Assembly: GCF_017591435.1 (NCBI RefSeq)
Contig: NC_059304.1
Span: 26,237,628 to 26,301,627, forward strand
From: Portunus trituberculatus
Lineage: Eukaryota > Arthropoda > Malacostraca > Decapoda > Portunidae
Reading direction: 5' to 3'
Length of the DNA: 64,000 bases
Positions 32,818-46,169 of this stretch are shown piece by piece; position 1 is the stretch's first letter; every line of letters starts with the position of its first letter. A model generated the notes under the pieces. It was not told the DNA's origin. It saw only the letters and a program-made list of their open reading frames with translations, and ran no database searches. A program made the position numbers and the translations under genes.

Positions 32818-34344
32818 CTTGTTTATCCGGATTTCGGTTAATCCGGACAGTGTCCAGATAATGATTTAATAATTAGGTCCAGATGGCCAATAAATGAATT
32901 AGAACAATGTGTGCCTCGCACACTTCTAGAAATGGGTGATAGATGATGGTGTCACTGCGGCAGGTGGTTGTAAACAAGTCCAGCTGACACTAGTGAACAC
33001 TGTGTATTGTCCAGTATCAGTGAACAAGGTTGTGCATTTTTCAGTACTTTAGAAGTCTTAATTATGTCTTCCAAGGGTGTTAGGCATAAGTGAGTGGCCC
33101 TAGCTGTGACATAAATGCTGGAATTGATGAAAAAAATCAGAAAAAGAAGCTAGAGTTGCAATTGTTTGTGAGGAGTATGGTGTGGCCAAGCAAACTCTTT
33201 CGGATATTAGTAAATCAAAAGATAAGCTGCTAGAACGTTCTGCTAAATACTGTGTGGATGCATCATCAAGTAAAAGTGGTAAAGGTGCACCAAGGTAAAA
33301 TGTAAGGAGTGGAAAAGATGCTACATTAGATACTGCCAAGCTCCTGATAGGACTCCTGTGTCAGGGAGATGGCCTCTTTCCCCGCTATGTTGTGCAAGGG
33401 ACTGATACTCTGTAAACAGGAGGAACAACAATGTACCTACACAAATACTGTAGTTTATTACTATGGAATATTTTATTGATATGGAAACCAAATACATAAT
33501 ACCTAAAGTAATCTAAAATATTTAAAAACATAAAATTACATTTAAAATTTGTGTCGAAACAGCTGTTCAAAGGGAGTGTTTGTCACTAGGTGGCAGCACT
33601 GAGCAGTCAATCATGAGTGTATTGTTATGAAACGATTATGTTTTTAGCTTTTTTATCAGTAACATATTCTATAATAATAAACTAGGATATTTGTGTAGGT
33701 ACGTTGTTGTTCCTACTTACTACAGAGCGCCAGTCTCCTGCACAACATGGCAGAGGAAGAGACTGTCTCCGTGAGCCAGGAGTCTTATCTGGCTTCCTTG
33801 AGTCCCTTGCTTATGAAATATCCACATCACTCTTGAACATATTCCTTTTGGGAGTATGTGCAGTCCCCATGAGTAGCAGGACTGTAAGTGGATGGATACT
33901 TACCATTAGAGTTTAAAAAGGAGATATTCGTCTGATATAGTGTTAAAACGTGAGTACAGAAAAATAAAAGTAAAAACTGGCAGCTTGCTTATGTTGAAAT
34001 GCTGGAAGTTGGTGGTGTTTTCAGTCTGTTTGATTTGTTTTTTTTACAACCCAGCACTTAGTGCCTCAGGGCGACATTGGACCAGGCTAAGTAATAGTTA
34101 AGGGGTTGACTTATGTGCAAGGTACTCCGATAGTATAACAATTAGAGGTCAAATTATAGAGATCAACGTGCCAGATTGACTTAAGGGTGCAATATATGGT
34201 GTTGCAAGGTTAGTTTAAGTATTAGATTAACTTGGATAAAGTTTGTTTAGGTTTAGTTCATCAGAAAAACCAAAAATAGACAAAGTTTTGTAGTTTCTCA
34301 AAAAGTCTAAGGAGACAACCAAACCTATTTGACAAACGAAGGAT
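32818..34344 (+). mobile_element. Tigger-like element, copy in intron 2 (3' end lost)
   Basis: The left end reads GACCCTTGTTTATCCGGATT, the standard look of Tigger termini. A broken frame from about 33064 starts M-S-S-K-G-V and contains ARVAIVCEEYGVAKQTLSDI (about 33152-33210), the psq-type helix-turn-helix of pogo/Tigger transposases that binds the TIR. The catalytic domain is absent. A smaller TIR element is nested at 33421-33714. A short open frame with good start context lies at 33747-33836. The copy at 48066-49696 is almost identical and keeps the right terminus; here the right end is replaced at 34345 by a foldback element. Confidence 0.75.
33421..33714. mobile_element. 294-bp MITE nested in the Tigger-like element
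   Basis: Ends are AGGAACAACAATGTACCTAC and, in reverse on the right, AGGAACAACAACGTACCTAC; the inverted repeat extends about 40 bp. It has no coding sequence. The same 294-bp unit sits at the same place in the second Tigger copy (48691-48984), so it was already inside before the two copies separated. No clear target duplication is visible. Confidence 0.75.
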
Positions 34345-35690
34345 CTCATCTCTGCTTTATTTTTTGGTATTCCATGTAAGATTTCACTTTATGCATTACA
34401 AATAATCCTTTCTTGGGGCAAGGTTTGTAAAAAGCTAATAAAAATGTTGTTTTGTGAACACGAATGCATATGTAAGACAGCAACCTGATAGCAACCTTGC
34501 TATCATGTTAGCCATTTCGTGGCAGGAGGTTGCTCTGAGGTTGTTAAAGAATCTTGGATCCAGCTCCAGGAGCGCTAGAAAGAGGCGGGGAGCCAGCCAA
34601 TCACAGCGAAGCTGCCGCGTTCGGTCCCTCACCCGGTAAATTCAAACCCAGAAAATTTGCTAAAACGGATGTGGTTGTACGTTATGCGGACATTTTAGTC
34701 TAACTTTATAATTAGTATGTTAAACCGGAAATTCGTTAGACGAACGTTTGTTAAGCGGAATATTAGTGTATAAAGTTAACCAAAAAGTCCGCATAACGTA
34801 CAACCACATCCGTTTTAGCGAATTTTCTGGGTTTGAATTTGCCAGGTGAGGGGCCGAACGCGACAGCTTCGCTGTGATTGGCTAGCTCCCTGCCTGTCTC
34901 TAGTGCTCCTGGAGCTGGATCCAAGATTCCTTAACAACGTCAGAGCAACCTCCTGCCGCGAAATGGCTAACATGAACACTTAGAGGGACAGTGACAAGGT
35001 TGCTATCAGGTTGCTCTGAGGTTGCTGGGAACACCACCTCTCCAGGTGGTGTTACTGTCTTATATATGCATTTATGTTCACAAAACAACATTTCTTTAGC
35101 TTTAAACCTGCCCGAGAATTGTTTTGTAATGCATAAAGTGAAATCTTACATGGAATACCAAAAAATAAAGCAGAGATAAGATCGGCCACAGACGAAGTGG
35201 AGATTCATGGCGACCCGGCCGCTTCTTCTTCTTCTTGTGACCCTTTTAGCCTGCGTGTTGTCTTTCACCATGATATTAAATTTATGTTTCCACTCCTCTT
35301 TTGCCTGCTATAATGGATATCATATCTTAGTATTTATATATGCTCATGCCATGAGGATAACCTCGACTCTGTGGCAGTGAGTCATAGTGAATTACTAATG
35401 AAATACCACGGTATCTCTTTAGTAATTCACTATCACTATCACTAAGATATGATATCCATTATAGCAGGCAATAGAGGAGTGGAAACATAAATTTAATATC
35501 GTGGTGAAAGACAACACGCAGGCTAAAAGGGTCACAAGAAGAAGAAGAAGCAGCCGAGTCACCGTGAGTCTCTACTTCGTCTGTGGCTGATCTTATCTCT
35601 GCTTTATTATTTTGGTATTCCATGTAAGATTTCACTTTATGCATTACAAAACAATCCTTTCTTGGGGGCAAGGTTTGTAAAAAGCTAATA
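34345..35690. repeat. Compound foldback element (two overlapping long palindromes)
   Basis: The segment 34345-34735 pairs with 34770-35180 in reverse; for example ACGGATGTGGTTGTACGTTA at 34664 reappears inverted near 34795-34814. The segment 35099-35335 pairs in reverse with 35450-35690. The middle arm (about 35100-35180) belongs to both palindromes. It contains no functional reading frame. It could be a MITE or foldback family, or a product of replication-based inversion. Related text CTTAACGAA and TTAAGTGGAGTATTCCTGTA lies just downstream at about 35795-35870, which may be a further terminus. Confidence 0.7.
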
Positions 35691-36050
35691 GAAAAATATA
35701 TAAATTTTTTTTTTTTAACCCATATGGTATGTTGGGACCAGCCCAGAACGCATCCCCCCTATTTCCATTATTTCCTATGGGAAAATTACGTCCACTTAAC
35801 GAATTCCTGCTCTACGAACAGCTTTGACATCCCCTATCGTGTTTGTTAAGTGGAGTATTCCTGTACTGTGGGAGGTGTGGTGTGGATGACGTCATCACCC
35901 CTGGTCCCCCGCGCTGTGCCCTCTCGGCTGACATGAGTGGATACCGTATCTGTGAATTTTTCTTACAGTATATCGAATCGAGGGTAGTAATTTCCAAATA
36001 CTGTAACTGTGAATTTACCAGATAAGGAACTACTGTATAACAAGGACTTA

Positions 36051-36865
<815 letters not shown>

Positions 36866-36875
36866 TATGTATATA

Positions 36876-38592
<1,717 letters not shown>

Positions 38593-38608
38593 TATATATA
38601 TATATATG

Positions 38609-38674
<66 letters not shown>
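38593..38674. repeat. (TA)n microsatellite with one TGTAAA interruption
   Basis: It lies between the CAGTAAGG terminus of copy 2 and the CAGTAATTGC terminus of the next element. Confidence 0.95.
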
Positions 38675-38677
<3 letters not shown>

Positions 38678-38917
38678 TAATTGCTTGCGTATCCAGATTA
38701 TAGCAGCCAAGGCCCCAGCAGATGCATGAAATATCCGGATACGTGGAATTTCCTCTCCCAACCCCTTGTAAATTGAGAAAAATCATGTACATATCCCAAA
38801 TGGGTAAGAAAACAATGAATGGAAGCACATTAAATGTATAATTTGGAAAAAAATGGTACATAAGTAGTACAAGTGGTGGTGGGATGTACACACAACAGTA
38901 AAGGCAGCGTCACACTA

Positions 38918-39744
38918 TAGTAAAACTAAATTGTACTGACCCGTAGGGCTAGGCCTATAATTCGTGTGATGCTGCCATATCTCTCATTACTTCAAAGAAA
39001 ACAGAATAACTGTTCTTTATTCATTTTAATAGATGACTTCGCTAAAGAATATATAAGGGATGGACAAGACATGAAGATGTTATAGGTAAATTAAATATAG
39101 TAAAGGTACTGGTTATAAAAGTGAAAATATTTACTATTATGTCCTCGAGATACCCAGTGTAATATAATGAGTGGGGAAAAGAAACGCTGATAAGGTTGTG
39201 ATGCTGTTGTGTATATCTTGTTTGCAGTAGGACAGATCCTCTTTACTGTGCCTTCAGTTATACCAGCTGCACCTGCTGTCCTCTTTTTCGCTTGATTTAT
39301 TGGTAAAAGTGGTCCTTGCAAGTTTTTATCTATTAATTCTGTAGACAAACTTCTTGGTTTGGCTGTACATCACACAGGCGAGGAAGCGTCAGTGTATCCT
39401 TCCATTGCAGCGGCCTAATGAGAAGTGAGTCGATATGCACCTGCGTGGTGACCTGACTCCTGCCCCTGCCCCAGGGAAATCCTGCTCGGGTCGACTGGCA
39501 ACGTCGCCTATCCTGACATACCACATCGTCATACATGTCCATGAAATACCTTTGTTTGACTTGGTATATAACACTTATTTGCATCACCTGCTATTTAATT
39601 AGATAGTCAGAATATTGTTAGAACGCCATTTGTTGATAATACTTTGATTAAAGAAGCATGAGTAGTATATACTGAATGTTTTGGTTGGAAATCTGGCAGA
39701 ATGGCAAACAACATCCTACGGGTCATTACAATTTAGTTTTACTA
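38918..39744 (-). mobile_element. 827-bp TIR element with TA target duplication (third level of nest)
   Basis: The left end is TAGTAAAACTAAATTGTACT and the right end in reverse is TAGTAAAACTAAATTGTAAT; the repeat spans about 30 bp. Both sides have TA. Removing it leaves CACAC-TA-GCACTT, which agrees with the uninterrupted relative CACAC-TA-ATACTT near 45430-45450, so the insertion is proved by an empty-site comparison. A minus-strand frame (39091-39348) has NQAKKRTAGAAGITEGTVKR, which looks like a helix-turn-helix. Its family is unknown to me. Confidence 0.75.
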
Positions 39745-39955
39745 TAGCACTTCTCCATCAACTTTCTTAGGACTCAACTTTTATCGACACTGGTCATCAC
39801 ACACAAGCTTGCTACCGTCTTTGTCACGTTTGTCAACTGTATACAAACATGGCAGCTCCTTCACTCCCAGCAAGTCATTATTTTTTCGTTGCTATTTTTG
39901 GCCTTTATTGTTCTCTATGAGAAACTTTTCAAACAGCTTTGTCTGCTCATAAAGA

Positions 39956-39963
<8 letters not shown>

Positions 39964-40030
<67 letters not shown>
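39964..40030. repeat. (TA)n microsatellite
   Basis: About 67 bp of alternating TA, inside the AAGGCAGCG element. Confidence 0.95.
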
Positions 40031-40035
<5 letters not shown>

Positions 40036-40154
40036 GTAAGAAGCAGACAAATGAGTGTAAAGGTGGTAAGGAAACTCTCTGAAGAAGACTCTGTCGAAAC
40101 GTAAGAGAATAAAGTGTTCCTAATTCTGCCCAGGTTTCCTTACCACCTTTACAC

Positions 40155-40160
<6 letters not shown>

Positions 40161-40221
<61 letters not shown>
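40161..40221. repeat. (TA)n microsatellite at a TIR boundary
   Basis: It ends directly at the CAGTAAGG terminus of the Tigger-like copy 3. Confidence 0.95.
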
Positions 40222-40224
<3 letters not shown>

Positions 40225-41166
40225 TAAGGTCTCGGTTTACGTCAGAGTTACGTTCCTGAAACATGACGTAAGTCGATTTTGTACGTAAGTCAATTTTGTA
40301 CGTAAATCGAGTTTCCGTACATTTCAAAGCATATTATCGAGTTTTCAACCAATCATTGTTTATGGTCATTCAGGTAAGTTAAAGGTTATATTGTTATATT
40401 ATTTACAACTATATATGAATATGAAACACAAGTTTGTTTTTGTTGTTGATTAGGGCCACGAACGCGAAGGACTGCAGGTTGCCGAGAGGGGTGGCCCTGA
40501 GGCCGCCAGGAGGGTGGGCAGGTCGAATGTTGTGATGCCCAGGGCAGACAGCTGGGAGCGTAGTGCAGTGCGGTGGGAGTAGAAGCGTGGGCAGCGGGGC
40601 AGGAAATGCAATAGGGATCAGCAGACAGGCGCAGACGGTGCAAGTGAGCTGCGAGTGTCGTGTGGCCCAGGCGAAGGCTCCGGAGTTGTTATTGTTGTGA
40701 TGGGTGTGCGAGCCCTCAAGGTCGTCAACCTCCCCGTTGTCATGGTAACAGGCTTCCCATTTTCTTCTTCACTCCGTCACACACAGCTGCTGCCTCCCTT
40801 CTCATGTCTTTTAATTATGTCCTCTTTTTCTTGTAGCATAATGGTTTTCATTTTCTTAGCATCACTGCTGTCACTAAGAAGTTTTCTCTTTGGTGCCATT
40901 GAGCAAGATACTAAGAACTTGAGTCAGTAAACGCAGAAGTAGGATAACACTCTTGCCAGGGGCGACGGTGTGGTGGAACTGAGGCAGGGTGTTATTGTAT
41001 TCAAGCGTGAGGCGGGCGGTGTGGCGGGCAACCACCAACAATAACAATAAATCCCGCGCTTTACGATTTATAAATTTTCAATTTTTTTAATCTTAAATTG
41101 CCTTATAGTGGACTGACGTAACTACGAGTTTGACGTAACTCGAGACCGACACAACCTGGGACTTTA

Positions 41167-41169
<3 letters not shown>
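40222..41169 (-). mobile_element. pogo/Tigger-like element, copy 3 (complete ends; fourth level of nest)
   Basis: The left terminus is CAGTAAGGTCTCGGTTTACG; the right terminus in reverse is CAGTAAAGTCCCAGGTTG. It has the same orientation and plan as copy 1: a minus-strand Tigger-type M-A-P-K-R-K start region (around 40895-40790) and a LINE-derived tail (about 40680-40440). The 948-bp length is close to copy 1 (930 bp). The shared captured segment in three copies shows that the chimera was itself mobilised. Confidence 0.78.
40440..40680 (-). pseudogene. LINE C-terminal coding fragment carried by a DNA transposon
   Basis: On the minus strand the frame reads LGHTTLAAHLHRLRLSADPY, then C and a second block with CPRF-Y-S-H and a T-A-L-R-S-Q-L-S-A-L-G-I-T-T-F-D type continuation in a neighbouring frame. 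This is the knuckle-bearing C terminus that follows RNase H in I/Jockey-group LINEs. The first knuckle half is interrupted by a frame change near 40610. The fragment has no catalytic part. Confidence 0.6.

Positions 41170-41237
<68 letters not shown>
41170..41237. repeat. (TA)n microsatellite at a TIR boundary
   Basis: It starts directly after the right terminus of Tigger-like copy 3. Confidence 0.95.
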
Positions 41238-41239
<2 letters not shown>

Positions 41240-42196
41240 AATATATTTATATACTAATATATTTATATCTACTTATAAAGATTTTATTAATTTGAGATTA
41301 TAGCATCATTGCAATTAACAAGAAAATTAATTTTATTTTAAAGGTGTTAATTAGAAACCATAGATCTTAATTTGACTAAAAATTGAGGCTAGAGAAAAAT
41401 GATGCATTTTGTCTGACTCAAGATGATGGTACAGTTAAAAATGACAGAAATTGTCAGAAGACAATGGAAAGTGTGCTAGTGTGACGCTGCCTTAAGTGGT
41501 GGTGGTATGTACGTACACTCCTGCCATGCTGGAATGACGTAGAACGCTACAATCTCGCCGAATAGCGCCACCAATACTTGAGTTGTCAGCAAGTGAGAGC
41601 ATGAGGGCATGGGAGTAAGTGCTGCCACCTAGTGGAATCGAGGGATTGTTCTTTTGGTAGGTTTGAATATGCTTGGGAGCAGCTCCAGATAGTAGCAAAC
41701 CGAATATGTGAGCGATTACTGTATATCCATATATCATGATGTTACTGAGTGTTCTGGGTCGTACTATATAGTACATTCAAAGTTTTTACCTTTTTTTTTT
41801 TGTCCAAATAAATAGATTTTAGACTTGTAATATGCTGTATTTAAGATATTGATAGCAGTATTACAAGATAATCATGAAAAATATTTGTTTTGACCAACTT
41901 TTCCCAAAATTATCCATACAGGATATTTAGAAGTAGATACAGAATGTCACATTATCATGATAATCACTGTTCTATGCATCTGTATGCACCTGGGATTTGA
42001 TACAACAATATTTCAGCTCATGTTAGTAGGGGACATGTAGCAGCAGTGACATTTGGTGGATTAGTTCTGAAAACACCCATTCGTTCCAGAAGGCTGTTCA
42101 GTGTCCGAATTGTTCGAAGTCTGAAACCATTTTCCCCATAGGAAACAATGTAAATAATTTTGATATCATGTGAGACCCTAGTTTTTTACCAAAGTA

Positions 42197-42685
42197 CAGT
42201 GAGGCCCCACACTTGGCGAATTAATTAGTGTGGCTAAACTACCGCCAAATGCAAATTTCGCCAAGCACAAGTTCTTTATACCATATAAATTGCGTAAGAT
42301 ATGATATAAAGGCTGTAACTCCCGTTTTGCCACACATTTCCCTCGCCCGCTTTCATCCTTACTGCCACCACCATTGTCCTTAACCCCACCGGTCCCCATT
42401 GCACTGGTAGAGGCCATTTTGACGGTAAATCGCCAGAATTCGTTCCCACACTAGCGGAACAGAGGGTAGCACAAACAAAATGGCAGAAGGGGACTCACAC
42501 TGTTTTCTGATAGGTTTAGAGAGAGGTCTGACGTCACCAGGGCCACGTGGTTCGCCATGCAGCCACTAGGGGACCGCCAAATTTGAATTCAAATCTCGAA
42601 GCATGCACTCGGTGGTCCATGGTCACCTTACTGCCAAAAGTGAATTTCGCCAAGCTGAGATTCGCCAAGTGCGGGGGCTTATTGT
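42197..42685. mobile_element. 489-bp pogo/Tigger-like MITE
   Basis: Flanked by TA. The left end is CAGTGAGGCCCCACACTTGG and the right end in reverse is CAATAAGCCCCCGCACTTGG, followed by a shared CGAAT. A TTCGCCAAG motif recurs near both ends. On the minus strand a frame starting near 42417 reads MASTSAMGTGGVKDNG, possibly the beginning of the lost transposase. Confidence 0.75.
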
Positions 42686-43108
42686 AAATGTGAATTAAAC
42701 TACGTAAAATCATTGTTATTTATCTTTTGGTGGTGAGCTTCATGGCACACGTAGATGATGGCATGGGAGGGCAAAGGAGCTTGGCATTATGTATGTACTA
42801 ATACAGATGGCTATTTCTGGGTGATCTTTGCATTTGAAGCTGTTCTAGGTAGGGACACCTGGCTAACACACAGCCGTCCAGAAGATTTAATGTCTAAGTT
42901 ACAAACTCTGTGTGGACAACAAAATGTATTTATCTAGCCAGATACAGAATAATAATGGTGGAGTATACAAGAACAAGGCAGCGTAAAACACTACCAACCA
43001 GTAACTTAGAGACTCCGAGACAGTGGAGGCACCAAGGCGAGTGGGAAAACATAGAGGGTGCAGGCAGAAGGAATATATGTAAACACAATGCAGTACCATT
43101 GTAATGGT

Positions 43109-43155
43109 AATAACAATAATAATAATAATAATAATAATAATAGTAATAATAATAA
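43109..43155. repeat. (AAT)n microsatellite
   Basis: About 47 bp of AAT triplets with one G interruption. Confidence 0.95.
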
Positions 43156-44359
43156 TGAAGACATGAGGGGCCACAATCACAAGGCTACATCTTAATACAG
43201 GGGATCCTCGCAATTTGACGGGGTTAGGGTGGTTTTACATCGGTCAAATCAGCATTTATTCAAATTATGAAGCAATTTTTCCCATAAGATACTTAAGAAT
43301 TAGGGGGGATAGGGACCAACCTCCAGCCTAGGCCCCTGCAAAACATCTCTATAACCTCTAGAAAACACTAACTTAGACTAAATCAGTACTATTAAAGGCT
43401 TCATTTATATCTAACTTTTTTTTATTAAACACATTAGGGTGCTGTACAGTACATTTTTGAAAATAAAAACACTTGCAGCAGTCTCGTGGTACTTGTCCCT
43501 GTTCTTCCAAATTGTTAATACGTACTGTTGATCTAGGGACACTTATTTGCAATGCAACAACACTGTGAGCTATACCTGCCTCACACTTACTTATAAGCTC
43601 AAGCTTATCTTTGAAAGGCAGAAAATTGTTCTTCTTAGGACTGGGGCTGGAGGTGGCTTTCCGTCGTTTTGAGTCAGACGAAACAAAAATTTTAATCCAA
43701 TTAAGATCTATGGATTCTAATTAACACTTTTAAAATAGAATTAATTTTCTTGTTAATTGAAATGATGCTATAATCTCAAATCAATAGAATCTTGATAAGT
43801 AAATGTAAATATATTTGTATATACAGGTAGTCCTTGATTTATACAGTAGATGCGTTCCAGAAGTGACCGTATAAAGTAAAAATCGTATAAAGTAAGGAAT
43901 GAATACCCAACCCCCTAGACTTTTTTTTGTATAAAAGAGCAGACCTGAGCTTTGCACAGTATCTCCAGCCCCTTTCCATCAAGCAGTCACACGATCCTCA
44001 TGAGCATGACTCCAAGCACATCCACTTCGTCCCTTGGTTGAACAGCCTCGCCCTCCAGGGCGAGGCTTTAGGGGCGTCCTCGCACCACTACCACTACCAC
44101 CACCATCACCACCACCGCTTCCACCACTAGACTTTGAAGGATGTGTTCAAGATAAAATAATCTTTCACTGTACATATACATTTTGCATTAAACACATTTT
44201 TATTATGCTTATTAATGCTTTTATTAATAAACTTACAAAGACATAAAAATGACAAAATTCACGCGACAATTTAGTTAAGAATTGCGCACCAAGCAGCCTC
44301 ATTGTTTACCTACACATGGTTATGGCAACATCTCCCTCTCTCGTGCCCAGTGTTTACCA

Positions 44360-44715
44360 TGGCTCATAAGCGCCCTTCTGCATCTCCAGCTGGCGGTGAT
44401 ACACCCAAGAGAGCAAGGAAGACATATACACTGGAGTGATCCCTCACAGCAGCCAACTTGTCTGAGTGTATGGACTTATTGGCGCAGTCAATGAAAATTC
44501 TCGAATAAAATGACCCAAATATTGAAAGAAGCTCCGCCGTCATCGGAGGGATCATGGAAAAAATGACGTGCTATGAGGTTCTTCTCAAAGAAAAACAACA
44601 AAAGAAAAAACAGCAATCGATAGCAAGCTTCTTCAGGCCGCACACACCAAGTCAAGTAACAGAATCGGAAACAGACAACGACAATGGTGACACATCAGAG
44701 GAAGAAGTAGCAAAT
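44360..44715 (+). pseudogene. Tigger-like transposase joined from N and C termini (core deleted)
   Basis: The frame begins MAHKRPSASPAGGDTPKRAR with the basic start usual for pogo/Tigger transposases. After two stops it continues with D-P-N-I-E-R-S and ends with QSIASFFRPHTPSQVTESE and an acidic tail D-T-S-E-E-E-V-A-N before a stop at about 44715. That is a transposase C terminus. The DDE core is gone, so this is an internal-deletion derivative. Part of the C-terminal code reappears inverted at about 45180-45262. Confidence 0.6.
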
Positions 44716-45262
44716 TAGAGGAATAATTTTGTGTTTAAACATTTCCCTTTTTCATAGTCGTTTTTATGTCTTTGTAAGTTTATTAATAATAGCATTAATA
44801 AGCATAATAGAAATGTGTTTGATGCAAAATGTATATGTACAGTGAAAGATTATTTTATCTTAAACACATCCTTCAAAGTCTAGTGATGGTGGCGGTGGCA
44901 GTGGTGGTGATGGTGGTGGTGATGGTAGTGGTGAGAGAATGCTCCAGGGCGAGGCTTCAGGGGCATCCTCTCACTACTACCACTACCACCACCACCACCA
45001 CCACCACCACCGCCACCACCACTAGACTTTGAAGGATGTGTTTAAGATAAAATAATCTTTCACTGTACATATACATTTTGCATCAAACACATTTCTATTA
45101 TGCTTATTAATGCTATTATTAATAAACTTACAAAGACATAAAAACGACTATGAAAAAGGGAAATGTTTAAACACAAAATTATTCCTCTATTTTGCTACTT
45201 CCTCCTCTGATGTGTCACCATTGTCGTCGTCTGTCTCCGATTCTGTTACTTGACTTGGTGTG
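44630..45262. repeat. Long inverted repeat with GGT/ACC-rich centre
   Basis: About 44630-44895 is mirrored as the reverse complement at about 45005-45262 with few mismatches. The centre (44890-45010) is GGT-rich on one side and ACC-rich on the other, so the palindrome continues through it. A third copy of one arm (about 44085-44250) precedes it in direct orientation. Confidence 0.8.
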
Positions 45263-46169
45263 TGAGCATTAAAGACCAGAAATAGCAACGAATAAATAAC
45301 AACGGCTTGCTGGGGGTGAAGGGGCTGCCATATTTGTTTACAGTTGACAAACGCGACAAAGGTGGAAGTGAGCTTGTGTGTGACGACCAGCGTCTACAAA
45401 AGTTGACAGTCTTCAGAAAGTTGACGGAAAAGTATTAGTGTGGCGCTGCCTGCGACGCACAGGGTAGCGTCAGTTTACACTTCCACCTGGCGGGTGTGCG
45501 GTGAATTTGGGGTGGCAGTGTATTTGACCGGGTGGGTGGCGCATGAGATATGAATGTCGAATTGGCGAGTCAGTCGGTCGAACCTTGAGGATTGGGTATT
45601 AATTAACTGAGTTCGAATTGGCGATAATTCGAACTGCAAACGGTCAATTCGCGAGGATCCCCTGTACAACCTCAGTGAAAATGTTTTGTTTTGTTTCATA
45701 TGTTACACTGTCATTACAATAGTTAAGAAGTATTTTTGTTATTTATGAGATCAGTTTACTTATGTGAAATATTATTCAACTATCCTACCTGGTTAAGTGA
45801 CTGGTCAAATGAAAAACTGGACAAAACGTCGTGACCCCAGTTGAGAATAAGAGCAAGACGGCAACATTATACCAAAACAAACCGGGAATAGATGTTTATT
45901 TCCCGTCAACAGCGTCACCTGGATTCGCCGGATTCAACCACTTTCAGCTTGCTCCAAGTCCGAATTTTGTTTTACCTCCAAGGGTAAAAATTATTAAGAT
46001 TTTTGTTCCAAGTCGGAATTGTTTGAAGTCTAAGGTGTTCAAAGTCTGAGGATCTACTGTACTTTACTGACAAATTTTTAGTAGCGTATGCTTGCTTATA
46101 GTAACTTTTTATTTACTCATTGAAATTATTTGACACATTTAAATCATTGTGTATTGTTTTAACTTTCAG

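Larger units (their letters stand above)
38901..41493. mobile_element. TIR element with AAGGCAGCG ends (second level of nest)
   Basis: The left end is AAGGCAGCGTCACACTA and the right end is its exact inverse. Its own sequence is 38901-38917, about 39745-40221 and about 41170-41493. It hosts another element at 38918-39744 and a Tigger-like copy at 40222-41169. A relative in reverse orientation lies at about 43672-45457. There is a repeated AGGAAACTCTCTG-type segment next to (TA)n near 40050-40150 but no transposase I recognise. The superfamily is unassigned. Confidence 0.65.
38675..41721. mobile_element. Outer pogo/Tigger-like element of a four-level nest
   Basis: The left end is CAGTAATTGCTTGCGTATCC and the right end in reverse is CAGTAATCGCTCACATATTC; both are flanked by TA. 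Its own sequence is the outer 226 bp (38675-38900) and 228 bp (41494-41721). The interior is occupied by a different element (38901-41493). No transposase is recognisable in the retained part. An AAGTGGTGGTGG sequence occurs on both sides of the inner element (about 38868 and 41493). Confidence 0.7.
43198..45664 (-). mobile_element. pogo/Tigger-like element with nested insertions
   Basis: Flanked by TA, with the left end CAGGGGATCCTCGCAATTTG and the right end in reverse CAGGGGATCCTCGCGAATTG. On the minus strand near 43672-43455 a frame reads D-S-K-R-R-K-A-T-S-S-P-S-P-K-K and then D-K-L-E-L-I-S-K-C-E-A-G, a psq-type helix-turn-helix of pogo/Tigger transposases. From about 43672 to 45457 the body is a reverse-oriented relative of the AAGGCAGCG element (its AGGCAGCGCCACACTA end is at about 45442-45457), which itself contains another TIR element starting CAGGTAGTCCTTGATTTATA at about 43825. 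Confidence 0.7.

Noticed and set aside
42755..42937. 60-codon open frame as an additional host exon
   Set aside because: It lacks clear splice sites in a usable phase and lies between two TIR elements; it may be transposon debris.
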